Below, in pieces: positions 1 to 5,164 of a stretch of DNA of 5,164 nt (position 1 is its first letter; each line of letters starts with the position of its first letter). Source of the DNA: Oscillospiraceae bacterium (GTDB lineage Bacteria > Bacillota > Clostridia > Oscillospirales > Oscillospiraceae); NCBI GenBank assembly GCA_017538775.1, contig JAFYIF010000330.1:1-5164 (forward strand), written 5' to 3'. The notes beneath the pieces are model-generated. The model was not told where the DNA came from and searched no databases. It saw only the letters and a list, made by a program, of their open reading frames with translations. The translations under genes and the position numbers were made by a program.

Positions 1-370
1 CGCGGCGGAGCAGTCCGGCGTCGCCGCACTCGCTGCCGAAGCTCAGCGCCGTGGCCCCGGCTGCCCGCAGCAGACCCACCGCGCCCCCGGCGAAGGTTTC
101 CGCCGGGGCCAGGGCCCAGGGCAGGGGCAGCTCCAGCACCAGGTCCGCCCCGCAGCGGACGGCGGCCTCGGCCCGGGCAAACTTGCCGTAGACGGCGGGG
201 CTGCCCCGCTGGACGAAGGCCCCGCTCATCGCGCAGACCAGGGTGGTCTCCGCGCCCAGGGCCCGCCGGGTCTCCAAAAGGTGCCAGGCATGGCCCCGGT
301 GAAAGGGGTTGTATTCCGCCACGACGCCGCAGACCGGCGCTGCGGGGGCGGTTTTGGGAGCTTGGGCCAT
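1..370 (-). CDS. tmcAL: tRNA(Met) cytidine acetate ligase TmcAL (YlbM family), N-terminal part, cut by window edge
   Basis: Known members of this family use ATP and acetate to form acetyl-adenylate and make N4-acetylcytidine at the wobble position (C34) of elongator tRNA-Met in the cytoplasm. I translated 123 codons from the ATG at 370-368; the frame is open to the left edge. Visible hallmarks are the nucleotidyltransferase HIGH-type motif NPFHRGH (residues 21-27) after VVAEY, then MSGAFVQRG (48-56), KFARAE (63-68), ADLVLELP (75-82), and LSFGSE (109-114). All sit in the order and spacing typical of YlbM/TmcAL proteins. The family is usually about 380-415 aa, so roughly two thirds is missing. 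The ATG is preceded by GGAGAGG (382-388) at 11 bases. The start adds an Ala/Pro-rich stretch of about a dozen residues before the usual beginning of the fold, and no later ATG could serve. The gene is divergent from ackA. Confidence 0.93.
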   Translation of the reverse strand, partial: MAQAPKTAPAAPVCGVVAEYNPFHRGHAWHLLETRRALGAETTLVCAMSGAFVQRGSPAVYGKFARAEAAVRCGADLVLELPLPWALAPAETFAGGAVGLLRAAGATALSFGSECGDAGLLRR

Positions 371-496
371 GGCTTTTCTGTCCTCTCCGACGTTTTTCGG
401 TGCGCAGCGTTCCGGGCGCTCAGGCAAAATGGCACAAAGCCGCCGCCGACTGGCAAAAAAAGTCTGGCATTTCCCGCCAAAAATCGCAAATTAGGC

Positions 497-524
497 TTGC
501 CTTTCCGAAATCGTGTATTAAAAT
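497..524 (+). promoter_or_regulatory. Putative sigma-A promoter of ackA
   Basis: TTGCCT (497-502, 4 of 6 to TTGACA) is followed after 16 bases by TAAAAT (519-524, 5 of 6 to TATAAT). Transcription would begin near 531, giving a leader of about 60 bases. This is consensus matching by eye in an A+T-richer stretch just ahead of ackA and has no experimental support. Confidence 0.5.
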
Positions 525-573
525 GATCCGTAAGGGGTTTTTCTTATCTTACACAAAAGCACACCAATTTACA

Positions 574-584
574 AGAAGGAAAGG
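574..584 (+). promoter_or_regulatory. Ribosome binding site of ackA
   Basis: A purine-rich run AGAAGGAAAGG ends 8 bases before the ATG at 593. This supports that start over an upstream start in another frame that would overlap the spacer. Confidence 0.75.
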
Positions 585-592
585 AAACGAAT

Positions 593-1792
593 ATGAAGAT
601 TCTTGTGATCAACGCGGGCAGCTCTTCTCTGAAGTATCAGCTCATCGACATGGACGGCGAGGTGCTGCTTGCCAAGGGCCTGTGCGAGCGCATCGGCATC
701 GACGGCAAGTTCACTTACAAGCCCCAGGTGGAGGGCAAGGCCAAGCAGGACGCGGTGGACGTGGCCATGCCCAGCCACGGCGAAGCCATCCAGACCGTGC
801 TGGACGCCCTGGCCGACCCGGTCAACGGCGTGGTGAAGAGCATGGACGAGATCGACGCGGTGGGTCACCGCGTGGTCCACGGCGGCCGGGAGTTCACCGA
901 GAGCTGCCTCATCAACGAGCAGCGCAAGGAGGCCATCAAGAAGTGCTTCCCCCTGGCCCCCCTGCACAACCCGGCAAACCTGCTGGGCATCGAGGCCTGC
1001 GAGAAGGTCATGCCCGGCAAGCCCCAGGTGGCCGTGTTCGACACCGCGTTCCACATGACCATGCCCGCCGAGGCCTATATCTACGCCATCCCCTACGAGT
1101 ACTATGAGGCCGACGACGTGCGCCGCTACGGCTTCCACGGCACCAGCCACCGCTATGTCTCCGCCCGCTGCCGCGAGCTGCTGGGCAACCCGGAGCACAG
1201 TAAGATCATCTCCTGCCACCTGGGCAACGGTTCCTCCCTGGCCGCCGTCGTGGACGGCAAGGTGGTGGACACCACCATGGGCCTGGGGCCTCTGGCCGGC
1301 GTCCCCATGGGCACCCGCTGCGGCGACATCGACGCCACCATCCTGGAGTACCTGATGGGCCTGCACGGCTATGACATGAAGGAAATGATGAACATCCTCA
1401 ACAAGAAGAGCGGCGTTCTGGGCATCTCCGGCGTCTCCAGCGACTTCCGCGACCTGGAGTCCGCCGCGAAGGAGGGCAACGCACGCGCCCAGCTGGCCCT
1501 GGACAAGTTCCACTATGAGGTCCGCAAGGACATCGGCGCTTACGCGGCCGCCATGGGCGGCGTGGACGCCATCGTGTTCACCGCCGGCGTGGGCGAAAAC
1601 GGCGTGGGCAACCGCGCCGCCATCTGCAAGGGTCTGGAGTACCTGGGCGTCAAAATCTGCCCGGACTGCAACGCCCAGCGCGCCGACGAGCACCTGATCA
1701 GCACCGACGACAGCCCGGTGAAGGTCTTCGTCATCGCCACCAACGAGGAGCTGATGATCGCCCGCGACACCAAGGAGATCGTCAGCAAGTAA
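593..1792 (+). CDS. ackA: Acetate kinase AckA
   Basis: Cytoplasmic acetate kinase (ASKHA fold) interconverts acetyl phosphate + ADP with acetate + ATP. In fermenters it mainly makes ATP as the last step of the Pta-AckA acetate route. The 399-aa product matches the usual length (about 400 aa). Family landmarks are all present: NAGSSSLKYQL from residue 7 (N7, S10, S12), HRVVHGG with R93, FDTAFH with D150, YGFHGTSHRYV with H182, CHLGNGSS (208-215), MGLGPLAGVPMGTRCGDID with R242, FTAGVGENG (329-337), and the C-terminal NEE with E386. By family numbering, N7, R93, D150, H182, R242 and E386 correspond to the phosphate, acetate and magnesium-binding residues studied in the Methanosarcina enzyme, so the enzyme should be active. 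The start is fixed by a good ribosome site. A hairpin follows directly, so ackA looks monocistronic rather than joined to pta, which is not in the window. Confidence 0.98.
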   Translation: MKILVINAGSSSLKYQLIDMDGEVLLAKGLCERIGIDGKFTYKPQVEGKAKQDAVDVAMPSHGEAIQTVLDALADPVNGVVKSMDEIDAVGHRVVHGGREFTESCLINEQRKEAIKKCFPLAPLHNPANLLGIEACEKVMPGKPQVAVFDTAFHMTMPAEAYIYAIPYEYYEADDVRRYGFHGTSHRYVSARCRELLGNPEHSKIISCHLGNGSSLAAVVDGKVVDTTMGLGPLAGVPMGTRCGDIDATILEYLMGLHGYDMKEMMNILNKKSGVLGISGVSSDFRDLESAAKEGNARAQLALDKFHYEVRKDIGAYAAAMGGVDAIVFTAGVGENGVGNRAAICKGLEYLGVKICPDCNAQRADEHLISTDDSPVKVFVIATNEELMIARDTKEIVSK

Positions 1793-1816
1793 AAAAGCTT
1801 TTTCCCTTTGCCACAG

Positions 1817-1863
1817 CGCCCCCGGAAGTCGGTCAAACGGCTTCCGGGGGCGTTTGTATGTTT
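1817..1863 (+). terminator. Rho-independent-type terminator downstream of ackA
   Basis: A perfect 12-bp inverted repeat (CGCCCCCGGAAG at 1817-1828; CTTCCGGGGGCG at 1841-1852) encloses a 12-base loop. It is followed by an interrupted T-rich stretch (TTTGTATGTTTT). The stem is very stable but the U-tract is imperfect. It sits 24 bases after the ackA stop and 21 bases from the stop of the convergent gene at 1874. It may therefore also stop minus-strand transcripts, although on that strand the nearest T-run is the A5GCT5 palindrome at 1792-1803, beyond the usual distance. Confidence 0.85.
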
Positions 1864-1873
1864 TGCCTGTGGC

Positions 1874-2947
1874 TCAGGCGGGATAGCGGGTCCAGACGTA
1901 GTCGGCCTCCATGACCTCCGCCTTTGTGAGCGTCCGGCCCCAGTGGATGGCCTCGTTGTAGTTCCCCTCGGCGATCACCACATGGTCGCTGTGGATCTCC
2001 AGCAAAACCACGGTGTGGGAATTGTTGTAGATCCGGGGCATATCCCCCACCCGCAGGTCCTCGTAGCGGAAGGAACCCCGCTGGATGGTCCGCAGGGGCA
2101 GATTGCCGAAGGCGGCGCTGCTCACCTTGAGGGCGAAGGCCACGCAGCCGTAGCCGGCGAAGGTGTAGGTGATCGGGCGGCCGTCCACGGTGTCGTGATA
2201 GGTCAGGACATACTGGTTCTCATTGGTCCAGCGCTGGCCCTCCGGCAGCTCCTTGCGCATGGCGATGAGCTTCTGATAGACCAGCTCCTGCCGGTAGGGG
2301 TCCTCCTGGGTCTGCGCCGTCAGCGCGTTCCAGCGCTCCCGGGGGAAGACCCCCTCGGCGATCAGACGCTCGGCCAGCAGACCGCCGCCGCGCTGCTGCA
2401 TGGACAGAGCCGCGGCGCTGATGGACACCACGTCCCCCCGGAGGAAGGTCCCGTTGCCGGGATACTCCCCGTGGGTCAGGCCGATCGCGTCGGAGAACTC
2501 CCAGGCCGCGTCCCAGCGGAAGTCCGTCCCGCTGGCGTAGCCCAGCGCCCGCAGCACGAAGGTCAGATACTGGGTCGCCGAGACCAGGCTGTTTCCGCCG
2601 AAGGTATCGGCCCCCGTGCCCCGGGACAGGCCGGTGGAATAGGCGTAACCCACATAGGGCAAGGCCCAGGCCGCCACGTCGGTGAAGGGGGTCTCCCAGT
2701 TGCCCCGGCGGGCGGCGTCCTCCTTCCCCAGGAGGCGCACCAGCATGGTCACCGCCTCCTGGCGGGTGGGTGCCCGGTCCAGGTCGTAGTTCGGCGTTCC
2801 GTCCGGTTTCGTCCCGGTCCCCTGAAACAGGCCCAGGGCGTGCAGCAGCTCTGCGGCAGCGTTGGCGTCCTCCCGGACGGCCAGCGCGGTGGGGGCGAGG
2901 GCGCACAGCAGCGCCACAGCCAGCAGCAGGGACAGCAGTTTTTTCAT
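1874..2947 (-). CDS. Exported protein with SLH-like repeats and a C-terminal papain-fold-like Cys/His domain
   Basis: The 357-aa product begins with a clear Sec signal peptide (MKKLL, hydrophobic core to about 19, likely cleavage after ALA at 21-23). Residues about 28-185 resemble three S-layer-homology repeats: LLHALGLFQGTG with PTRQEAVTMLVRLLG (34-74), FTDVAAWALPYVGYAYSTGLSRG (88-110) leading to TQYLTFVLRALGY, and a more diverged third (146-184). The second and third repeats lack a good TRAE motif. SLH domains usually bind secondary cell-wall polymers. Residues about 215-357 form a separate domain with GYGCVAFA (Cys268), SHTVVLLE (His311), AEGNYNEAIHWGR (Glu327, Asn329) and a terminal TRYP. 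This Cys-His-Asn order suits a papain-like/CHAP/NlpC-type hydrolase, but I do not know its substrate. AAGGAG (2957-2962) lies 9 bases before the ATG. A weak minus-strand -10-like TAGAAT lies at 2984-2989. The gene is convergent with ackA. Confidence 0.85.
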   Translation of the reverse strand: MKKLLSLLLAVALLCALAPTALAVREDANAAAELLHALGLFQGTGTKPDGTPNYDLDRAPTRQEAVTMLVRLLGKEDAARRGNWETPFTDVAAWALPYVGYAYSTGLSRGTGADTFGGNSLVSATQYLTFVLRALGYASGTDFRWDAAWEFSDAIGLTHGEYPGNGTFLRGDVVSISAAALSMQQRGGGLLAERLIAEGVFPRERWNALTAQTQEDPYRQELVYQKLIAMRKELPEGQRWTNENQYVLTYHDTVDGRPITYTFAGYGCVAFALKVSSAAFGNLPLRTIQRGSFRYEDLRVGDMPRIYNNSHTVVLLEIHSDHVVIAEGNYNEAIHWGRTLTKAEVMEADYVWTRYPA

Positions 2948-2956
2948 GGTTTCTTT

Positions 2957-2962
2957 CTCCTT
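2957..2962 (-). promoter_or_regulatory. Ribosome binding site of the SLH/papain-like gene
   Basis: Read on the minus strand this is AAGGAG, 9 bases ahead of the ATG at 2947. It fixes the start immediately before the signal peptide; the other frame that starts upstream on this strand encodes no recognisable protein. Confidence 0.8.
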
Positions 2963-3048
2963 CTCTTTCTCTTTTCAAGAAGGATTCTATTGCGGGAAAG
3001 AGAAAAAAATCTAGCCCTGCGCTGTTTCCGTTCTATTAAATGAATCCT

Positions 3049-3080
3049 AAAAATCCGGCATTTTTCACACGACGGTGTGA
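3049..3080 (-). terminator. Pair of small hairpins after the DUF218 gene, possible terminator
   Basis: Two adjacent inverted repeats lie 27-58 bases past the stop of the DUF218 gene. TCACAC-GACG-GTGTGA (3065-3080) has a 6-bp stem and 4-base loop. AAAAAT-CCGGC-ATTTTT (3049-3065) follows it on the minus strand and ends in TTTTT. Each stem alone is short and the T-run belongs to the second stem, so termination is plausible but not strong. The position suits the end of the ABC-F/DUF218 operon. Confidence 0.4.
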
Positions 3081-3106
3081 CCGGTTCGACAATTTTATGA
3101 CGATCC

Positions 3107-3832
3107 TCACACGCCGAAGAGCGCGTAGTGCACCATCCCCAGGGCCTCGCGGATGAAGTAATTCAGCCTGAGCAGGGAGAGGCCGGTGGCGCCCGGGACG
3201 CCGAAGACCTCCCGGCCCATGGTTTTGGCCATGTACTGCGCCCGGCAGAGGTGGTATTCGCTGCTGCACACGGCCACCCGGGCGTCTTCCGGGATCAGCG
3301 CGAAGGAGAAACGGAGGTTTTCCGCCGTGTTCGTGGCCCGTTCTTCCAGCAGCAGCCGGTCCCCGGAAATGCCCTTTGCCAGCAGCCAGTCTGCCATGGC
3401 CTCCGCTTCGCTCAGGTCCTCCCCCGCCCCCCTGCCGCCGCTGAGAACGGCGACGCAGGCCGGGTGCGCCTCCAGATAGGCCAGCGCCCCATGAAGGCGG
3501 TCCAGCATGGACCGGGAGGGGACGCTGCCGTGGACCCCCGCGCCCAGGACGATCAGGTAGTCCGCCTCCCGCTCCGGCTCCCCTTTGGCTGCGCGGAGCA
3601 CCGGGTATTCCGCAGCCAGGAACAGCAGGGTCCCGGCCAACAGCACCGCCGTCAGCGCGACGCGGAACCATTTGGGCATCAGGAGATAGAGCACAATCAC
3701 GGCCCCGGCTGCGGCGAACAGCAGCGCCATGGTGCCGTAGCCCAGCAGGGCAAAGCGGAAATAGCCCGCCAGCGCGAAGCAGGCCAGCGCCGCCGTCAGC
3801 CAGCCGGGATGGGCAAACAGACGGCGTTTCAT
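3107..3832 (-). CDS. Membrane-anchored DUF218 (YdcF/SanA/ElyC-type) protein
   Basis: The 241-aa product starts with a basic MKRR and has two to three hydrophobic segments (about 11-31, 34-53, 56-75). It then carries a soluble DUF218 domain (about 90-220), probably outside the membrane. Domain motifs are ADYLIVLGAGV (90-100), S106 and R112 in the PSRSMLDRL stretch, VLSGGRG (129-135), SEAEAMADWLL (141-151), LEERATNTAENL (162-173), and SSEYHLCRA (190-198) with the conserved His194 and Arg197. Family members such as SanA and ElyC affect envelope integrity or peptidoglycan precursor use, but their biochemical activity is unsettled, so I give no specific function. The ATG at 3832 overlaps the TGA of the ABC-F gene as ATGA and has GGGAGGAG (3841-3848) 8 bases upstream, implying translational coupling. 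A longer open frame reading upstream from here lies inside the ABC-F gene and is not real. Confidence 0.88.
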   Translation of the reverse strand: MKRRLFAHPGWLTAALACFALAGYFRFALLGYGTMALLFAAAGAVIVLYLLMPKWFRVALTAVLLAGTLLFLAAEYPVLRAAKGEPEREADYLIVLGAGVHGSVPSRSMLDRLHGALAYLEAHPACVAVLSGGRGAGEDLSEAEAMADWLLAKGISGDRLLLEERATNTAENLRFSFALIPEDARVAVCSSEYHLCRAQYMAKTMGREVFGVPGATGLSLLRLNYFIREALGMVHYALFGV

Positions 3833-5164
3833 TCGCTCAGCTCCTCCCAGCGGAGATAGAGGGCCTCCAGCTCTTTGTCCAGCGCCTCCCGCTGCGCGCC
3901 CAGCTCCAGCAGCTTCTGGTAGTCGCTGGCGTGGCGCTCCTGCTCTGCGTCCAGGGCGGAGATCTGCGCTTCCAGCCGCTCGATCTCCCGCTCCAGCTTC
4001 GCCAGCAGCTTCGGATTCGGCTTTTTGCCCGGGGCGCCTGCTTTCGGCGTCGGCGGGGTTTTGGGCTTCTTTTCCTCTTTCCGGACCTCCGCCTGACGGA
4101 GGGCCTGCTGCCGGGCCCGGTAGTCCCGGAACTGACTGAAGCTGCCCCGGTAGTCGGTGATCTCCCCGTCGGCCAGGGCCCAGATGCGGTTGGCGAAGCG
4201 CTCGATGAACCAGCGGTCGTGGCTGACGAACAGCAGCGCCCCGGTATATTCCTCCACCGCGTCCTCGATCCACTCCCGGGAGGCGATGTCCAGATGGTTG
4301 GTGGGCTCGTCCAGGATCAGGAAGTTGATGTCGTGCCGCATCAGCATACACAGGCGCAGGCGGCTCAGCTCGCCGCCGGACAGGGCGCTGACCGGCTTGA
4401 ACACGTCCTCTCCGGTGAACTGGAACTGGGCCAGCCGGTCCCGGGCCGTCTGGGGCAGACAGTTTTCCTCATAGAGCATGGTGTCGTAGAGCGTGCGCTC
4501 CGGGTGCTCGAAGTGGATGATCTGGGGCAGATAGGCGGTTTTCACGCTGGGGCCGAAGCGGACCCAGCCCGCGTCGGGCGTCTCCTCCTGCATCAGGATC
4601 TTCAAAAAGGTGGACTTCCCGGTGCCGTTGTCCCCCAGCAGGGCGATCCGGTCCCCGCCCTCCACCAGCAGCTCCAGGTCGTGGAACAGCCGCTTCTCGC
4701 CAAAGGATTTGCTCACTCCCTCCAGCACCAGCACCTCGTCCCCCAGAAACTCCCGCTCGGCAAAGCGGACGTTCAGCTTCTTCTGGACGTGGGGGCGCTC
4801 GGTCTGGTTCAGCTTCTCCATGCGCTTTTCCATGGAGAAGGCCCGCTTGTGCAGCTTGTCGTTGCCCAGAAAGGCCCAGAGGTGCAGCTGGGCGGCGGCG
4901 CGTTTGAGCTGCTCATACTTGGCCTGGTCCTTTTCGTACTGCTTCAACTGTTCCTCGAAGCGGCGCTGCCGCTCCACCACATAGAAGCTGTAGTTCCCGG
5001 CGAAAAACTCCGCCCGGCCGTCCCGGATCTCGATGCAGCGCTGGGCCACGGTGTCCAGGAACCAGCGGTCGTGGGAGATGGCCAGGACCGTGCCCCGGAA
5101 GTGCAGGATGTAATCCTCCAGCCACTCCGTGGCGTGGAGGTCCAGATGGTTGGTGGGCTCGTCC
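3829..5164 (-). CDS. ABC-F family ATPase (ribosome-associated type), N-terminal part beyond window edge
   Basis: The gene reads in from the right edge; 445 codons with stop are visible (frame from 5163). The fragment opens with the Walker B of the first ATPase domain, DEPTNHLD (visible residues 1-8), and its H-loop SHDRWFLD (30-37). A charged, helical interdomain linker follows (about 55-130). The second ATPase domain has Walker A GDNGTGKST (177-185), Q-loop LPQ (212-214), signature LSGGE (261-265), LILDEPTNHLD (282-292) and H-loop SHDRW (314-318). A Lys/Pro-rich spacer (about 365-385) then leads to a coiled coil (about 386-440) resembling the C-terminal domain of Uup/YdiF-like members. There are no membrane segments, as expected for ABC-F proteins, which act on the ribosome: translation factors such as EttA, or antibiotic-protection proteins. 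The catalytic residues are intact. Which subfamily it belongs to cannot be said without the missing N-terminus. An internal GTG at 5049 is a valine codon, not the start. Confidence 0.95.
   Translation of the reverse strand, partial: DEPTNHLDLHATEWLEDYILHFRGTVLAISHDRWFLDTVAQRCIEIRDGRAEFFAGNYSFYVVERQRRFEEQLKQYEKDQAKYEQLKRAAAQLHLWAFLGNDKLHKRAFSMEKRMEKLNQTERPHVQKKLNVRFAEREFLGDEVLVLEGVSKSFGEKRLFHDLELLVEGGDRIALLGDNGTGKSTFLKILMQEETPDAGWVRFGPSVKTAYLPQIIHFEHPERTLYDTMLYEENCLPQTARDRLAQFQFTGEDVFKPVSALSGGELSRLRLCMLMRHDINFLILDEPTNHLDIASREWIEDAVEEYTGALLFVSHDRWFIERFANRIWALADGEITDYRGSFSQFRDYRARQQALRQAEVRKEEKKPKTPPTPKAGAPGKKPNPKLLAKLEREIERLEAQISALDAEQERHASDYQKLLELGAQREALDKELEALYLRWEELSE
3841..3848 (-). promoter_or_regulatory. 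Ribosome binding site of the DUF218 gene, inside the ABC-F gene end
   Basis: GGGAGGAG on the minus strand, 8 bases before the ATG at 3832. It lies within the last codons of the ABC-F gene. It decides the DUF218 start against a much longer in-frame extension. Confidence 0.8.

Larger units (their letters stand above)
371..592. promoter_or_regulatory. Divergent intergenic region between tmcAL and ackA
   Basis: This 222-base spacer must carry the 5' signals of both flanking genes. It is more A-rich than the genes around it. A7 (455-461) and A5 (479-483) tracts lie about two helical turns apart upstream of the likely ackA promoter. TGGCA occurs three times (430-434, 451-455, 465-469), and the last copy forms an imperfect dyad TGGC-N7-GCCA (465-479). 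I could not find a convincing minus-strand promoter for tmcAL, nor a recognisable riboswitch or a good match to the CcpA cre consensus. Open frames here are not credible genes. Confidence 0.6.

Noticed and set aside
226..526. Small open frames on both strands between tmcAL and ackA.
   Set aside because: None has a ribosome site or recognisable sequence, and they overlap the tmcAL start or the ackA promoter region.
371..592. Possible riboswitch or CcpA cre site upstream of ackA.
   Set aside because: The likely leader is only about 60 bases with no strong stem, and I found no good match to the cre consensus.
400..1107. Plus-strand frame starting upstream of ackA and running into it.
   Set aside because: It has no ribosome site, overlaps ackA in another frame, and gives an Arg/Gly/Pro-rich shadow product.
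569..1693. Long minus-strand open frame opposite ackA (374 codons).
   Set aside because: It lies entirely antisense to an unambiguous acetate kinase. Its product is a low-complexity Ala/Val/His/Gly/Asp mix typical of an antisense frame in G+C-rich DNA, and it has no recognisable domain.
1808..3043. Long plus-strand open frame opposite the SLH/papain-like gene (411 codons).
   Set aside because: It starts within the ackA terminator region and has no ribosome site. It encodes Gly/Gln/Val/His-rich sequence with no domain, while the opposite strand has a signal peptide, SLH-like repeats and a good ribosome site.
3036..3671. Minus-strand 211-codon frame overlapping the DUF218 gene.
   Set aside because: It is out of frame with the clear DUF218 motifs and its composition is that of a shadow frame.
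3107..4351. 414-codon minus-strand frame that would extend the DUF218 protein upstream.
   Set aside because: The first ~170 residues are an out-of-frame reading of the ABC-F gene. The ATG at 3832 with GGGAGGAG and the ATGA overlap is the natural start.

Overview
The window (about two thirds G+C by eye) looks like a chromosomal segment of a G+C-rich Gram-positive anaerobe. My best guess is a Clostridia/Oscillospiraceae-type gut Firmicute. The evidence is good AGGAGG-type ribosome sites, a Firmicutes-type tmcAL next to ackA, a secreted protein with SLH-like repeats, and strong third-position G/C. This placement is inference; there is no rRNA or other phylogenetic marker here.

Layout: (1) positions 1-370, minus strand, hold the N-terminal third of tmcAL (tRNA-Met cytidine acetate ligase), running off the left edge. 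(2) Positions 371-592 are a divergent intergenic region with a plausible sigma-A promoter, A-tracts and repeated TGGCA motifs. (3) Positions 593-1792, plus strand, hold a complete ackA (acetate kinase, 399 aa), followed by a hairpin with a perfect 12-bp stem. (4) Positions 1874-2947, minus strand, encode an exported 357-aa protein with SLH-like repeats and a C-terminal papain-fold-like Cys/His domain, convergent with ackA. (5) Positions 2948-3106 are an A+T-richer spacer with several small inverted repeats. (6) Positions 3107-3832, minus strand, encode a membrane-anchored DUF218 (YdcF/SanA/ElyC-type) protein. It overlaps by 4 bases (ATGA) the end of (7), a large ABC-F ATPase gene at 3829-5164, minus strand, whose N-terminal part lies beyond the right edge.

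How they fit together: TmcAL activates acetate with ATP to acetylate the wobble cytidine of elongator tRNA-Met, while AckA interconverts acetate and acetyl phosphate. Two acetate-handling enzymes are therefore transcribed back to back from one spacer. The ABC-F and DUF218 genes are translationally coupled and form an operon. The SLH/papain-like gene probably forms its own unit, because the spacer before it carries hairpins and it has its own strong ribosome site.

I saw no tRNA, rRNA, CRISPR array, insertion sequence or phage signature. Most of the window is ordinary core-genome content. The least characterised element is the SLH-like/papain-like surface protein. I do not find convincing evidence of a wholly new system.
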